Shown here piece after piece: positions 30,039 through 37,767 of a stretch of DNA of 38,577 nt (position 1 is the stretch's first letter; each line of letters starts with the position of its first letter). The notes under the pieces were generated by a model. The model saw nothing but the letters and a program-made list of their open reading frames with translations. It was not told where the DNA came from and searched no databases. Source of the stretch: Syntrophaceae bacterium (GTDB lineage: Bacteria > Desulfobacterota > Syntrophia > Syntrophales > UBA5619); assembly GCA_003141195.1 (NCBI GenBank), contig PLLC01000096.1:3134-41710 (forward strand). Reading direction: 5' to 3'. The position numbers and the translations under genes are program-made.

Positions 30039-30060
30039 AACCACCTCCTTCTTTATATTG

Positions 30061-30089
30061 TTGGGGACAGATTTGAAATCTGTTTCCAA
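30061..30089. repeat. GGGGACAGATTT palindrome, imperfect copy
   Basis: TTGGGGACAGATTT, one base, then AAATCTGTTTCCAA; the arms match at 12 of 14 positions. It is a degenerate copy of the palindrome at 30421-30454. The two flank the small protein gene. Confidence 0.7.
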
Positions 30090-30093
30090 GACC

Positions 30094-30360
30094 CTATGCC
30101 AGGGCGTCCGTCAGATCCTTTTCCCGGAGCATCCGCCGCTTCCACGTGGCGATCTGCGGTACCACGTAGGGCAGAAGCCGCAGCGAATAGTACGGGGGGA
30201 GGATGGGGACGCCAAGCATGTCCCCCATCGTGATGAGGATGAAGAGGTGCTCCATGCTTGCCCGCGATTTCAGGGCAAAACGCGCTGAGTCGTGGGCGGC
30301 GACCCCGTAGGCAAACTCCTTGATAGCCTGAAACAGGCCGCCCTTTTTCTCTTTCGACAT
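30094..30360 (-). CDS. Small ArsA-neighbourhood protein, paralogue B
   Basis: An 88-residue protein related to the product of 27548-27832. The hydrophobic middle (HLFILITMGDMLGVPILPPY, about 37-56) and the basic end (WKRRMLREKDLTD) align between the two. The N-terminal 30 residues differ. AAGGAGTG precedes the ATG at 30360, so the longer frame from 30396 is not used. It is the first gene of the minus-strand unit leading into the two ArsA-type ATPases, so its product is probably their partner, perhaps a membrane anchor. No Cys motif or signal peptide is evident. Confidence 0.8.
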   Translation of the reverse strand: MSKEKKGGLFQAIKEFAYGVAAHDSARFALKSRASMEHLFILITMGDMLGVPILPPYYSLRLLPYVVPQIATWKRRMLREKDLTDALA

Positions 30361-30376
30361 AAGTTCACTCCTTGAT

Positions 30377-30408
30377 AAAAATCCCCGTCCGGCCATTTCC
30401 GGACGGGG
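30377..30408 (-). terminator. Intrinsic terminator after cstA
   Basis: On the minus strand, CCCCGTCCGG-aaatgg-CCGGACGGGG (30408-30383) is followed by ATTTTTAT. It lies between cstA and the small protein gene, so it separates the two units or acts as an attenuator for the ArsA operon. Confidence 0.8.
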
Positions 30409-30420
30409 TACATCTTGAGA

Positions 30421-30454
30421 GATTGGGGACAGATTTGTAAATCTGTCCCCAATC
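30421..30454. repeat. GGGGACAGATTT palindrome, perfect copy
   Basis: GATTGGGGACAGATTT-gt-AAATCTGTCCCCAATC is a perfect inverted repeat with 16-bp arms. Palindromes with this core are frequent in some proteobacterial genomes and resemble REP-type elements. It lies just after the cstA stop codon. Confidence 0.8.
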
Positions 30455-30463
30455 TCCCAGTCA

Positions 30464-32149
30464 TTACGCCTTCGCCGGCGCCCCCTGTGCCTTCAGGGCC
30501 CGGAGGCGGTTGAACGCCTTGAACCCCTCATAGCCGAGGATCAGGGCGCAGATGACGAGGAAGAACCCCACCAGCCCCATCAGCAGGTTTCCCACGAACG
30601 CCTCGCCCTGGACGCCGCCCCCGAAGACCTTTCCGAGGAGACTCCAGGAGGTGTAGAGGAGCGCCGCCACGGTGGTGACGAACATGAAGATCATCGGATA
30701 GAAGGTCCAGGCATAGCTCTTCCCTTCCGACATCAGCCAGACGGTGACCAGCATCAGGGCCAGAGACGCCATGAGCTGGTTCGCGCCGCCGAAGAGGACC
30801 CACAGGTACTGCCACCACCCCGTCAGAACGAGGATGATGCCGAGGACGCTCGCGATAAAGGTGCCGACATGGGGGTTCCGGAAGACCGGGCTGACGTCGC
30901 TCAGCAGTTCGGAGGTGGCTACCCTCATGAAGCGCATGACGAGCTGCATGATGGTGATCGCGAGCACGATCATCATGACGCTCCCGTAAGATTTTCCGAT
31001 GTCCGCCGGCATCCCCAGGGCGCCCAGGAACTTGGAGACCCCTGCTGCGAAGACGCCGCCCGGTCCCAGCTTAACGGCCGCTCCGTATTCCACGGGGGAG
31101 GCGAAAATCGTGCCGGCGATGATCAGTGCGAAGATGGCGAGCATCATCTCCACGAACATCACCCCGCCGCCGACGGGACGGGCGTCGAGCTCATTCTCCA
31201 ACTGCCGGGCAGTTCCCGAGCTGGAGACGATGCTGTGCCAGCCGGAGATCGACCCGCAGGCGATGGTCACGAACAGGATCGGCCAGAGCGGTCCGATACC
31301 GATGGAGAAACCCGTATAGGCGGGAAGTGTGAAGTCAGGGTGCAGGATGAAGATCCCGATGATCCCGAAAAAGAGCCCGAGAAAAACGATGTAAGAGGCC
31401 ACATAGTTGATCGGCAGCGCGAAACGCCAGATCGGCAGAACCGCAGCGAAGTAGCAGAAGACGAAAGCGACGATTGCCCAGACGGGCCGGCTGCTGGCTA
31501 TGGACGCCCCGAGGACCTGGTCGGAGGGAAGGATGGTGCCGAGATAGATGCCGAGGAGGGCGATCACCACGGTCACGACGGTCGTCAGGATGATGTCCTT
31601 GCGCCACTTGTAAATCATCTGGCCGGCGAGGATGCCGCCGATCGTCAGGAAGAGCCAGGCCATCGGGGCCGCCTTGAGTCCGACGGCCGTGCTGACCACG
31701 ACATTCCCGAACGCCCCGGCGATGAGGAGCAGGTAGAAATAGATGAACGCCAGGAGGATAACGCGGGCGCGGGGCGAGATCAGCTTGTGGCTCAACCCGC
31801 CGAAGGAGGCGCCGTCGTTCCGCATGGCCACCATCATGCTGGAGTAGTCCTGAACCCAGCCGATGAATAAGGCGCCCCCCAGGATCCAGACCAGGGCGGG
31901 CAACCAGCCCCACTGGATCGCGATGATCGGGCCGATGATCGGCGCGGCGCCCGCGATCGACTTGAACTGGTAGCCGAAGAGGACGTTTCTGTTGGTGGGC
32001 ATGAATTCCACCCCATCCATATACATCTTCGCCGGGGTGGCCCTTTGTGGATCGGATTTGATGATCTTCGCGTCGATGTATTTGGCATAGACGCGATACC
32101 CGAGAAAAGCGACAACAAATCCCAAAATTAGAACAATGACTGAATTCAT
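30464..32149 (-). CDS. cstA: Carbon starvation protein A family transporter
   Basis: A 561-residue polytopic membrane protein with about 14-16 hydrophobic segments. Family landmarks include RATPAKMYMDGVEFMPTN near the N-terminus, FKSIAGAAPIIGPIIAIQWG (about 65-84), and the central GSISGWHSIVSSSGTARQLE near 300. CstA proteins transport pyruvate or peptides and are often induced by carbon limitation. It is shorter than the E. coli protein (about 700 residues), as are many anaerobe homologues. A candidate promoter lies about 240 bases upstream. The next gene upstream on the same strand is a radical SAM protein, 354 bases away, so cstA is probably its own unit, ended by the terminator at 30377. 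Confidence 0.93.
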   Translation of the reverse strand: MNSVIVLILGFVVAFLGYRVYAKYIDAKIIKSDPQRATPAKMYMDGVEFMPTNRNVLFGYQFKSIAGAAPIIGPIIAIQWGWLPALVWILGGALFIGWVQDYSSMMVAMRNDGASFGGLSHKLISPRARVILLAFIYFYLLLIAGAFGNVVVSTAVGLKAAPMAWLFLTIGGILAGQMIYKWRKDIILTTVVTVVIALLGIYLGTILPSDQVLGASIASSRPVWAIVAFVFCYFAAVLPIWRFALPINYVASYIVFLGLFFGIIGIFILHPDFTLPAYTGFSIGIGPLWPILFVTIACGSISGWHSIVSSSGTARQLENELDARPVGGGVMFVEMMLAIFALIIAGTIFASPVEYGAAVKLGPGGVFAAGVSKFLGALGMPADIGKSYGSVMMIVLAITIMQLVMRFMRVATSELLSDVSPVFRNPHVGTFIASVLGIILVLTGWWQYLWVLFGGANQLMASLALMLVTVWLMSEGKSYAWTFYPMIFMFVTTVAALLYTSWSLLGKVFGGGVQGEAFVGNLLMGLVGFFLVICALILGYEGFKAFNRLRALKAQGAPAKA

Positions 32150-32386
32150 CTCTTTCTCTCCTTTCCTGCAAAAAAACGGTCAAAGTCATTGGCTGCTTCG
32201 CCGTCCTGCCGCCGGTTTAATAAGGATCCGAAACGAGGATGAGAGCCCGGAAAACGCCGTGTAACGAGGGGAAACATCCCTTTCGTCCGCTCCCGAGGGA
32301 GAGTGCTCTGATGCGAGAATGGGAACGGATGACGAGGGGGAAAACAGCCCACCTCGTTGCGGCTGTCTGTTTGGAACTCTTTGGCC

Positions 32387-32416
32387 TATGTAAATGAATG
32401 TAGTTTTGAAAGTCAA
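32387..32416 (-). promoter_or_regulatory. Putative cstA promoter in the 32150-32503 gap
   Basis: On the minus strand, TTGACT (32416-32411) and TACATA (32392-32387) are separated by 18 bases. This leaves a leader of about 235 bases before cstA, long enough for control elements, though no riboswitch is recognised. The direct repeat AAAAAACTGCTAAAAAACTGC lies at about 32419-32442. The gap holds no gene. Confidence 0.35.
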
Positions 32417-32503
32417 GAAAAAACTGCTAAAAAACTGCTAAAAGAACATTCTTTTGGGTTCATCCGCCATGGGTCCCAGCCACTCCTTCGGAAGGCAGCG
32501 CCA

Positions 32504-33400
32504 TTACAACGCCCGCATCCACTCGGGCTTCAGGCCGACCTCTCCCCGCAGGGCCGCATCGATCAGATCGAGGGCCTTTTGCTTGCCGCCGGGCAGCTTT
32601 GCCTTGACCGGCAGGTAATTGGAGGCGTGGTTCGAGAAAAAATACCCCCGGGTCAAATCGGTCGCGGCGATCATTTCCCGCAATTCCCGGAGCAAGCCGG
32701 CTTCGTCGGGCAATGCAAATGACCCGTTTACATAATCCTCGTACAGCGGCGTTCCGGGAATGAGCATCACCGTCAAGGCCCCGACAAAATCCGGGTCCAT
32801 GGCGCTCAACAGCTCGCCCGTCGCCCGGGCATGCGGGAGCGATTTCTCGCGGCCGCCGATGCCCAGAAGAACCGTGACCGACAACTGGATGCCCGCCTCC
32901 TTGACCCGGCGCCCCATTTCAATGCATGTTGAGGCTGTAGAACCTTTGTGGATCGCAGTTCTGATTTCATCATCGCCGGTTTCGACGCCGTAATACAGGA
33001 TGCCAAGGTTGGTTTGGCGCAATTGCTTCAGCTCTTCCACGGATTTCATTTTGATGCTCTTGACATTCGCGTAGGCCCCGACCCTTTTCACCCGCGGCAG
33101 ATGCTCCCTGATCCGTTCCAGGATCCACATCAGCCTTTGCTGGGGAATGATCAGGGCGTCGCCGTCCATCAAAAAGAGGCGGTCATCGTTTTGCATGTGT
33201 CCGGCGGCAAAAAGGATGTCGCTCAGGATGATCTTGTCGTCCTTGATCTTGAAGCGTTTGTCTCCATAAGTACCGCAAAAGGTGCAGCGGTTATGGGAGC
33301 AACCCAGCGTGACCTGAAGGAGGATGCTGTCAGCCTCGCTCGGCGGTCTGATGCAATACCCTTCATAATGCATACCTTCATCTTCGGAAACGAAAGCCAC
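32504..33400 (-). CDS. Radical SAM protein (B12-independent type, GCSHNRCTFC family)
   Basis: A 298-residue enzyme. The 4Fe-4S motif is GCSHNRCTFC, with Cys34, Cys39 and Cys42 (CX4CX2C), characteristic of one COG1032 subgroup. FLMDGDALI, then YYGVETGDDEI and MLIPGTPLYEDY are typical radical SAM core segments. There is no N-terminal cobalamin-binding domain and no SPASM domain. The substrate is unknown. The start is GTG at 33400, with AAAGGAG 7 nt upstream. It lies just downstream of the truncated cbiL fragment on the same strand, so read-through from the cobalamin cluster is possible. Confidence 0.88.
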   Translation of the reverse strand: MAFVSEDEGMHYEGYCIRPPSEADSILLQVTLGCSHNRCTFCGTYGDKRFKIKDDKIILSDILFAAGHMQNDDRLFLMDGDALIIPQQRLMWILERIREHLPRVKRVGAYANVKSIKMKSVEELKQLRQTNLGILYYGVETGDDEIRTAIHKGSTASTCIEMGRRVKEAGIQLSVTVLLGIGGREKSLPHARATGELLSAMDPDFVGALTVMLIPGTPLYEDYVNGSFALPDEAGLLRELREMIAATDLTRGYFFSNHASNYLPVKAKLPGGKQKALDLIDAALRGEVGLKPEWMRAL

Positions 33401-33474
33401 TATTTTTCTCCTTTGGCAATACTGCCCGGATGGTGGTTTAAGATCATACGGGGACGGAACCCCAAGGGCGATGA

Positions 33475-33720
33475 TCAGAGTTTTAGAAGGCGCTCCGCGA
33501 GTTTCTCCCGGTCCGCCGTCATCGGGAAGAGGAGCTCCTCGATTCGGACGCCGGAGCCGACAAGAGGCCGGGCGATGGCGAGCGCGACGCTTTCCGAAGC
33601 GGTCCGCGCCTTGGGGACGAAGAGGTTTCGGCAGGCGCTGATGAGCCTCGCCCCCTTCAATGTGATCCGTTTCGGATCGCCCGGACCGATCCCGATGCCG
33701 TAAAGGGTTCCTGAAATCAT
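33475..33720 (-). pseudogene. cbiL: Precorrin-2 C20-methyltransferase, N-terminal fragment
   Basis: Only 81 residues remain of an enzyme usually about 230 residues long. The N-terminus is typical of CbiL/CobI: GTLYGIGIGPGDPKRITLKG, then LFVPKARTASESVALAIARP and LLFPMTADREKL. It then stops (RLLKL). The SAM-binding and catalytic parts downstream are absent, and the following bases lead directly into the radical SAM gene. The start overlaps the cbiE stop (ATGA), so it was once coupled in an operon. It should be non-functional. Confidence 0.85.
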
Positions 33721-34364
33721 GATAGCAATTCTCCCTGGATGATCAGGACAATCGCCCGTGACGAAACCGGAAGCCCGGCCAGGTCGGTGGGGGCGACCTC
33801 GCGGATCCGTTCGCCCGGAAGCGTCAGGTCCTCGCAGAGAAAGACGCGCCGGCCGCTACCGAGATCCCGAAGCAGCCCGGCAATCCATGCCAGCGCGGTC
33901 TCCCGTCCTCCGAGGACGGCGATTTTTCCGGCAGGGCGAAGATCGGCGGCTGTCATCTCCGGTTCGGAGCTGTGGGCCGAGATGATCCGGGCGTCCTGCC
34001 AGTCGAGGCCGAGCCTGGCGAAGGCGACCTGGACGGAGCTGATTCCGGGGATCACCTCGCAGTTCTCCCGCCCGAAGCGCCGGATCACCGGCTTCGCCAG
34101 GCTGAAGATCCCCGGATCGCCCGTGGCGAGGAGGACGACCTGCCGCCCGTCGTCACGGCGAGAGGCGATGGTGTCGAGAATTCCGGCGACATCCGTGCCC
34201 GAATCGATCCGCTCCGCGGGGCACTTCGGGAAGAGGTACTTCAGGCGCTGGGAGACGATGAGGACGTCGGCCTTCCCCGCAGCCGCCTCCGCCGCCGGCG
34301 TGATGCAATCCACCGCGCCGGGGCCGCACCCGACGATAATGATCTTCTTTTTTTCTACAGCCAT
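33717..34364 (-). CDS. cbiE: Precorrin-6Y / cobalt-precorrin-7 C5-methyltransferase
   Basis: A 215-residue SAM-dependent methyltransferase of corrin ring synthesis. The N-terminal IIIVGCGPGAVDCITPAA and the LLATGDPGIFSLAKPV loop (about 78-94) are family motifs, with VIPGISSVQVAFARLGL following. It is the CbiE-only form, since the decarboxylating CbiT half of the CobL fusion is absent and no cbiT is seen here. GGGAGA precedes the ATG. It overlaps the cbiL fragment by four bases and follows cbiC by 4 bases, so these remain a coupled unit. The reading frame appears intact. Confidence 0.9.
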   Translation of the reverse strand: MAVEKKKIIIVGCGPGAVDCITPAAEAAAGKADVLIVSQRLKYLFPKCPAERIDSGTDVAGILDTIASRRDDGRQVVLLATGDPGIFSLAKPVIRRFGRENCEVIPGISSVQVAFARLGLDWQDARIISAHSSEPEMTAADLRPAGKIAVLGGRETALAWIAGLLRDLGSGRRVFLCEDLTLPGERIREVAPTDLAGLPVSSRAIVLIIQGELLS

Positions 34365-34368
34365 GGTT

Positions 34369-35055
34369 TCAGATCTCCCGATGAACCGCGAGGCCGCAGA
34401 GGGCGTGGATGACGCTCACCGCGAGCGGGCTTCCCCCGCGGCGGCCGGCAAGCGCGATGTACGGCACGCCGAGCGCCATCAGCTCCTCCTTGCTCTCTAC
34501 GACGTGGACGAAGCCGACCGGCATTGCGACGACAAGGGCCGGCCGGAGCCCCTCCTCGACGATCATCCGATTCAGCTCCATCAGCGCGATCGGGGCGTTT
34601 CCGAAGACCGCGATCGCCCCGGAGAGGAGGGGCCGGGCCTTTTCGATCGCGTGGAGCGAGCGGGGTAGGCCGGTCCGACGGGCCGTGCGTTCGATATCCT
34701 CATCGGCGTTATGGCAGATGAGGCTCTCTTTCCGATAGAACCCACAGACGCCCCGCAATCGGGCGAGGGAGATCCCCGAACGGATCATGTTCGAATCGAC
34801 GATGATCGACCGGCAGCCGTGAAGGGCCTTGATGCCGGCGGTGATTGCGTCCGGCGAAAAACGGACCGCCTCCATGATCCCGAAATCGCCGGTGGTGTGG
34901 ATCATCCGGCGCACGATTTGCCACTCCTCCGCGATGAATCGGTGCGGCGGGGCCTCCCGGTCGATGATTTCCATCGATTTCGCTTCGACCTCCGGCCCGC
35001 TCAGCGGGGCCTCCAGAAAGGCGCGGATCAGCGGGCGTCTAAGTGTCTCGTTCAT
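34369..35055 (-). CDS. cbiC: Precorrin-8X methylmutase / cobalt-precorrin-8 methylmutase
   Basis: A 228-residue enzyme that moves a methyl group from C11 to C12 to form hydrogenobyrinate or cobyrinate. IHTTGDFGIMEAVRFSPDA contains the conserved catalytic His; IVDSNMIRSGI, CHNADED and the C-terminal AMPVGFVHVVESKEEL and AGRRGGSPLAVSVIHAL follow in order. The ATG at 35055 is chosen because GGAGGT lies 5 nt upstream, and it overlaps the stop of the preceding cobQ fragment (TGATG). The longer frame from 35208 runs through that fragment. The gene seems intact, although several pathway neighbours are broken. Confidence 0.92.
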   Translation of the reverse strand: MNETLRRPLIRAFLEAPLSGPEVEAKSMEIIDREAPPHRFIAEEWQIVRRMIHTTGDFGIMEAVRFSPDAITAGIKALHGCRSIIVDSNMIRSGISLARLRGVCGFYRKESLICHNADEDIERTARRTGLPRSLHAIEKARPLLSGAIAVFGNAPIALMELNRMIVEEGLRPALVVAMPVGFVHVVESKEELMALGVPYIALAGRRGGSPLAVSVIHALCGLAVHREI

Positions 35056-35267
35056 CATGTACCTCCGCATCGTTTGAGAAATCGGGCGACCGCCGCCATG
35101 CCGCTTGTCTGAAGATCCGTTAGGTCGCCGATCACGTTCTTGCTCCCCGGGAGGATCACGGCGTCCGGCTCGCCCAACCCTTCCGGGCGCCGGACCACCC
35201 GCAGGCAAATGTCCGGCTCGATTCGGAGCGGGTCGAGGTCGGTGAAGTTCGAGATGTGAACGCGACC
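35055..35267 (-). pseudogene. Cobyric acid synthase (CobQ/CbiP), internal fragment
   Basis: About 65 codons of a protein usually 480-500 residues long. [20 protein letters not shown] and [18 protein letters not shown], joined by a short linker, match the region between the synthetase and amidotransferase domains. The amidotransferase part (GxCGGYQML) is missing; the frame ends KRCGGT, stop. The 5' end merges with the cobS fragment in a different frame. It is a remnant left by at least two deletions. Confidence 0.8.
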
Positions 35268-35461
35268 GAGCAGACGATCGCAGCGACCTCCATCGGCCCG
35301 GTCCGGTTGTCCCTCATGATTTCGAAGATTCGTTCACGCGGGCGGGAGCTGAAGAAACCATCCGCCGTGTCGGCGAGGCCGTCGAGGTGAAGACCGCCGG
35401 GGAGTGATGTCGAGCGGCCTTTGTCCCCGGTTACAGCGGCGGGACCGCGACGGAATCGCAC
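35265..35461 (-). pseudogene. Cobalamin synthase (CobS), fragment
   Basis: The segment [18 protein letters not shown] and then [15 protein letters not shown] is the conserved metal-binding region of adenosylcobinamide-GDP ribazoletransferase. The full enzyme has about 250 residues and several transmembrane helices; here only about 45 recognisable residues remain. The sequence before and after is unrelated or belongs to the cobQ fragment. The remaining bases to the next gene (35462-35697) show no further gene. Confidence 0.78.
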
Positions 35462-35697
35462 CGTGTTCCCTCATCGCCCATCCAGGCAACCCGCAGGAAT
35501 GGTCTCATCCGTAATACAGCCCGCGGGCGCTGTCAAGGGGAATGTAATCCGCTTTTTCGATTGCATTCTTGAACCCGCAGGGATATGAAAAGCGCATTCC
35601 CATCTTCCCATGCAAAGAGAAACGACGGATCTGCGCCGGCGAAATCGTGCGCCGACGCTTTGACGATTCAAACGAAAAAACGAAAGGAGCCATCACC

Positions 35698-36702
35698 ATG
35701 GACGGATCGTTTCATGCATACCAGGTCGTTCGCGAAGGGGACTCTTTCCAGGGACGAATCGTGAAGCTGCCCATCGATGCCCTGCCGTCGGGGGACGTCC
35801 TCATCCGGGTCGAACATTCGTCGCTCAACTACAAGGACGCCCTCTCCGCCGCGGGCAACCCCGGCGTAACCCGGAAATATCCCCACATCCCGGGGATCGA
35901 CGCGGCCGGGGCCGTCGCGGAGTGCACGGCAGGGCCGTTCAAACCCGGCGATCCGGTCATCGTGACAGGCTATGACCTCGGGATGGATACGGACGGCGGG
36001 TATGCCGAATACTGCCGCGTCCCCGCGGGCTGGGTGGTGCCTCTGCCCCAGGGTTTGAGCCTCCGGGAGGCGATGATCCTCGGAACGGCCGGTTTCACCG
36101 CCGCCCTGGGCATTCGGCACATGCTGCACAACGGCCTTATGCCTGAGAAGGGGCCGGTCCTCGTCACCGGCGCCGCGGGCGGCGTGGGGAGCGTAGCGGT
36201 TTCGATCCTCGCGAGGCTCGGCTTCCAGGTTACAGCGGCGAGCGATCCTGCCCATGCGGACTACCTCCGGGAGATCGGCGCCGCCGAGGTGATCTCCTGG
36301 GAGACCCTTAACACGGAATCCCTCAAGGCGATGCTCAAGGAGCAGTGGGCGGGCGCCTACGACACGGTGGGCGGGAAGACGCTGGAGAACGTGATTAAAT
36401 CCATGCGCTACCTGGGCGTCATCGCGAACTGCGGGATGGTCGGCGGCGGGACGGTTTCGACGACCGTCTTCCCCTTCATCCTCCGGGGGGTCAAGCTTCT
36501 GGGGACCGATTCAGTGCAGTGCCCGATGGACCTGAGGCTGAAGGTCTGGGAAAAGCTGGCCGGGGAGTGGAAGCCCGCCCGCCTGGAGCGGCTGGTCCGG
36601 ACAATTACGCTCGACGACCTCGATGAGCAGATTCAGGCGATCCTGAAGGGGAAGATCGCCGGCCGGACGCTGGTTGTGCCGGAGACGCGCTTGAAAGGGT
36701 GA
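35698..36702 (+). CDS. AcuI/YhdH-type acryloyl-CoA reductase / quinone oxidoreductase
   Basis: A 334-residue medium-chain dehydrogenase/reductase without structural zinc. SSLNYKDALSAAGNPGVTRKYPHIPGIDAAG (spanning 41-71; key part YKDALS) is typical of YhdH/AcuI. The Rossmann loop VTGAAGGVGSVAV lies at 156-168. AcuI reduces acryloyl-CoA to propionyl-CoA with NADPH, so a role in dicarboxylate or propionate metabolism is possible. AAAGGAG selects the ATG at 35698; the open frame extends upstream to 35569 without a ribosome site. It is a single-gene unit, convergent with the phosphopantetheinyl transferase. The exact substrate is inferred only. Confidence 0.9.
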   Translation: MDGSFHAYQVVREGDSFQGRIVKLPIDALPSGDVLIRVEHSSLNYKDALSAAGNPGVTRKYPHIPGIDAAGAVAECTAGPFKPGDPVIVTGYDLGMDTDGGYAEYCRVPAGWVVPLPQGLSLREAMILGTAGFTAALGIRHMLHNGLMPEKGPVLVTGAAGGVGSVAVSILARLGFQVTAASDPAHADYLREIGAAEVISWETLNTESLKAMLKEQWAGAYDTVGGKTLENVIKSMRYLGVIANCGMVGGGTVSTTVFPFILRGVKLLGTDSVQCPMDLRLKVWEKLAGEWKPARLERLVRTITLDDLDEQIQAILKGKIAGRTLVVPETRLKG

Positions 36703-36749
36703 GCGTGCAGCTCCCCCATGGGATTGGCCGGTTTATCCCGCGATGGGGA

Positions 36750-37544
36750 TCATCTCGGCGATTCCACGCCGGGCGACAATCCCACGGGTTCAAAACGCAG
36801 GAGCGAAATTTCTCCCGACGGCAGGGCGTGGAAACACCGGATTCGAACGGGGTCCGGCCGGGCGGAGGAGACCCCGACGGCTGCCACATATTGCGGCAGG
36901 GGCCTAAGCAGGGCGAAACGCCACCCCCCCCCCGGACCATCCGGGTTATCGCCGGAAAAGCCGATCCGGAAGGGGATTTCCCCCGCAAGGCGGAAGGAAA
37001 AGGAGTCGAGGGGCAGGGAAAGGCCGAGCCCCCGTGCCTTGATATAGGATTCCTTCAGGGTCCAGTAGAGGAAAAAACGCTCCCGCAACCGGTCGGGGGA
37101 AAGTTCTTGCAGCGCAGTGGTCTCCTCCGGCGAGAAGAAGCGGCTGCTCAATCTTGCCGCGTTCACAAAACGGTCTGCCCTTTCCACGTCCACCCCGACG
37201 TCCGCCCCCCCCGTCACTGCGACAACCGCCAGCCCTTTCGTATGGGCAAGGCTGAACCTCAGCGGGGAGGAATCGAGGTCCGGATCGATACGGGGTTTCC
37301 CATGCGCATTCTCCACGAACCGCCATTCCCGTGGGGGGATTTCCGAATACCGTGAGAGCGCCGTCCGGACCAGGGTGTGGCTTACCCCGAAAAGGCGGCG
37401 GCCCTCCGGAAAATGGAGCCGCTTCATCCGGGCCTCTTCCCCGTCATCGAGGACCGGACCGGCGGAGGCGGGTTTTTGCGGATCCCCCGTTTCGCCGGGA
37501 AACGCAAACCAGAGATGGATTTCACTTTCAGACAGGTCCAGCAA
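36750..37544 (-). CDS. 4'-phosphopantetheinyl transferase, Sfp type
   Basis: A 264-residue enzyme that transfers phosphopantetheine from CoA to carrier proteins. GVDVER at 117-122 (metal-binding Asp119 and Glu121) and WTLKESYIKARGLG at 161-174 are diagnostic, with FFSPEE between. The N-terminal half (IHLWFAFPG and RRLFGVSHTLVRTALSRY) matches the Sfp pseudodimer. The start is TTG at 37544, with GGAGG 6 nt upstream. The frame remains open to 37742, but that part runs through low-similarity sequence up to the terminator. No polyketide or peptide synthase lies nearby, so its carrier protein is elsewhere. Confidence 0.9.
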   Translation of the reverse strand: MLDLSESEIHLWFAFPGETGDPQKPASAGPVLDDGEEARMKRLHFPEGRRLFGVSHTLVRTALSRYSEIPPREWRFVENAHGKPRIDPDLDSSPLRFSLAHTKGLAVVAVTGGADVGVDVERADRFVNAARLSSRFFSPEETTALQELSPDRLRERFFLYWTLKESYIKARGLGLSLPLDSFSFRLAGEIPFRIGFSGDNPDGPGGGWRFALLRPLPQYVAAVGVSSARPDPVRIRCFHALPSGEISLLRFEPVGLSPGVESPR

Positions 37545-37700
37545 TCTGTTCCTCCCCGGACAACGGGATTCCTTCCGGCCACGGCTGACCGTAAATCCGG
37601 TCAGCGCTTGCTTTTCGTTTCGTGAAATATAGGGAATCCGGTCTTGGGTGTCAATGTGAATCACCGCATATAGGGTCGTATCGGGGCGGGACAGGGACAC

Positions 37701-37738
37701 AAAAAAAGCGTTCCGCCGTTGTCGGCGGAACGCTTTTT
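37701..37738. terminator. Intrinsic terminator after the alanine-rich lipoprotein gene
   Basis: GCGTTCCGCC-gttgtc-GGCGGAACGC (37708-37733) is flanked by seven A on the left and five T on the right, so it can act in both directions. On the minus strand it lies about 30 bases past the lipoprotein stop. Confidence 0.9.
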
Positions 37739-37767
37739 CCATTGCTGAAACAGCGGCGTTGACAATC

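Noticed and set aside
30869-31870. Long plus-strand frame opposite cstA
   Set aside because: Asp/Gly/Glu-rich shadow of a membrane protein gene; no ribosome site.
33401-35700. Cobalamin riboswitch near the cobalamin cluster
   Set aside because: I looked for a B12-box-like element upstream of the remnants and saw none; the 5' part of the operon is deleted.
37545-37742. N-terminal extension of the phosphopantetheinyl transferase
   Set aside because: It starts inside the terminator and lacks similarity; TTG at 37544 has the ribosome site.
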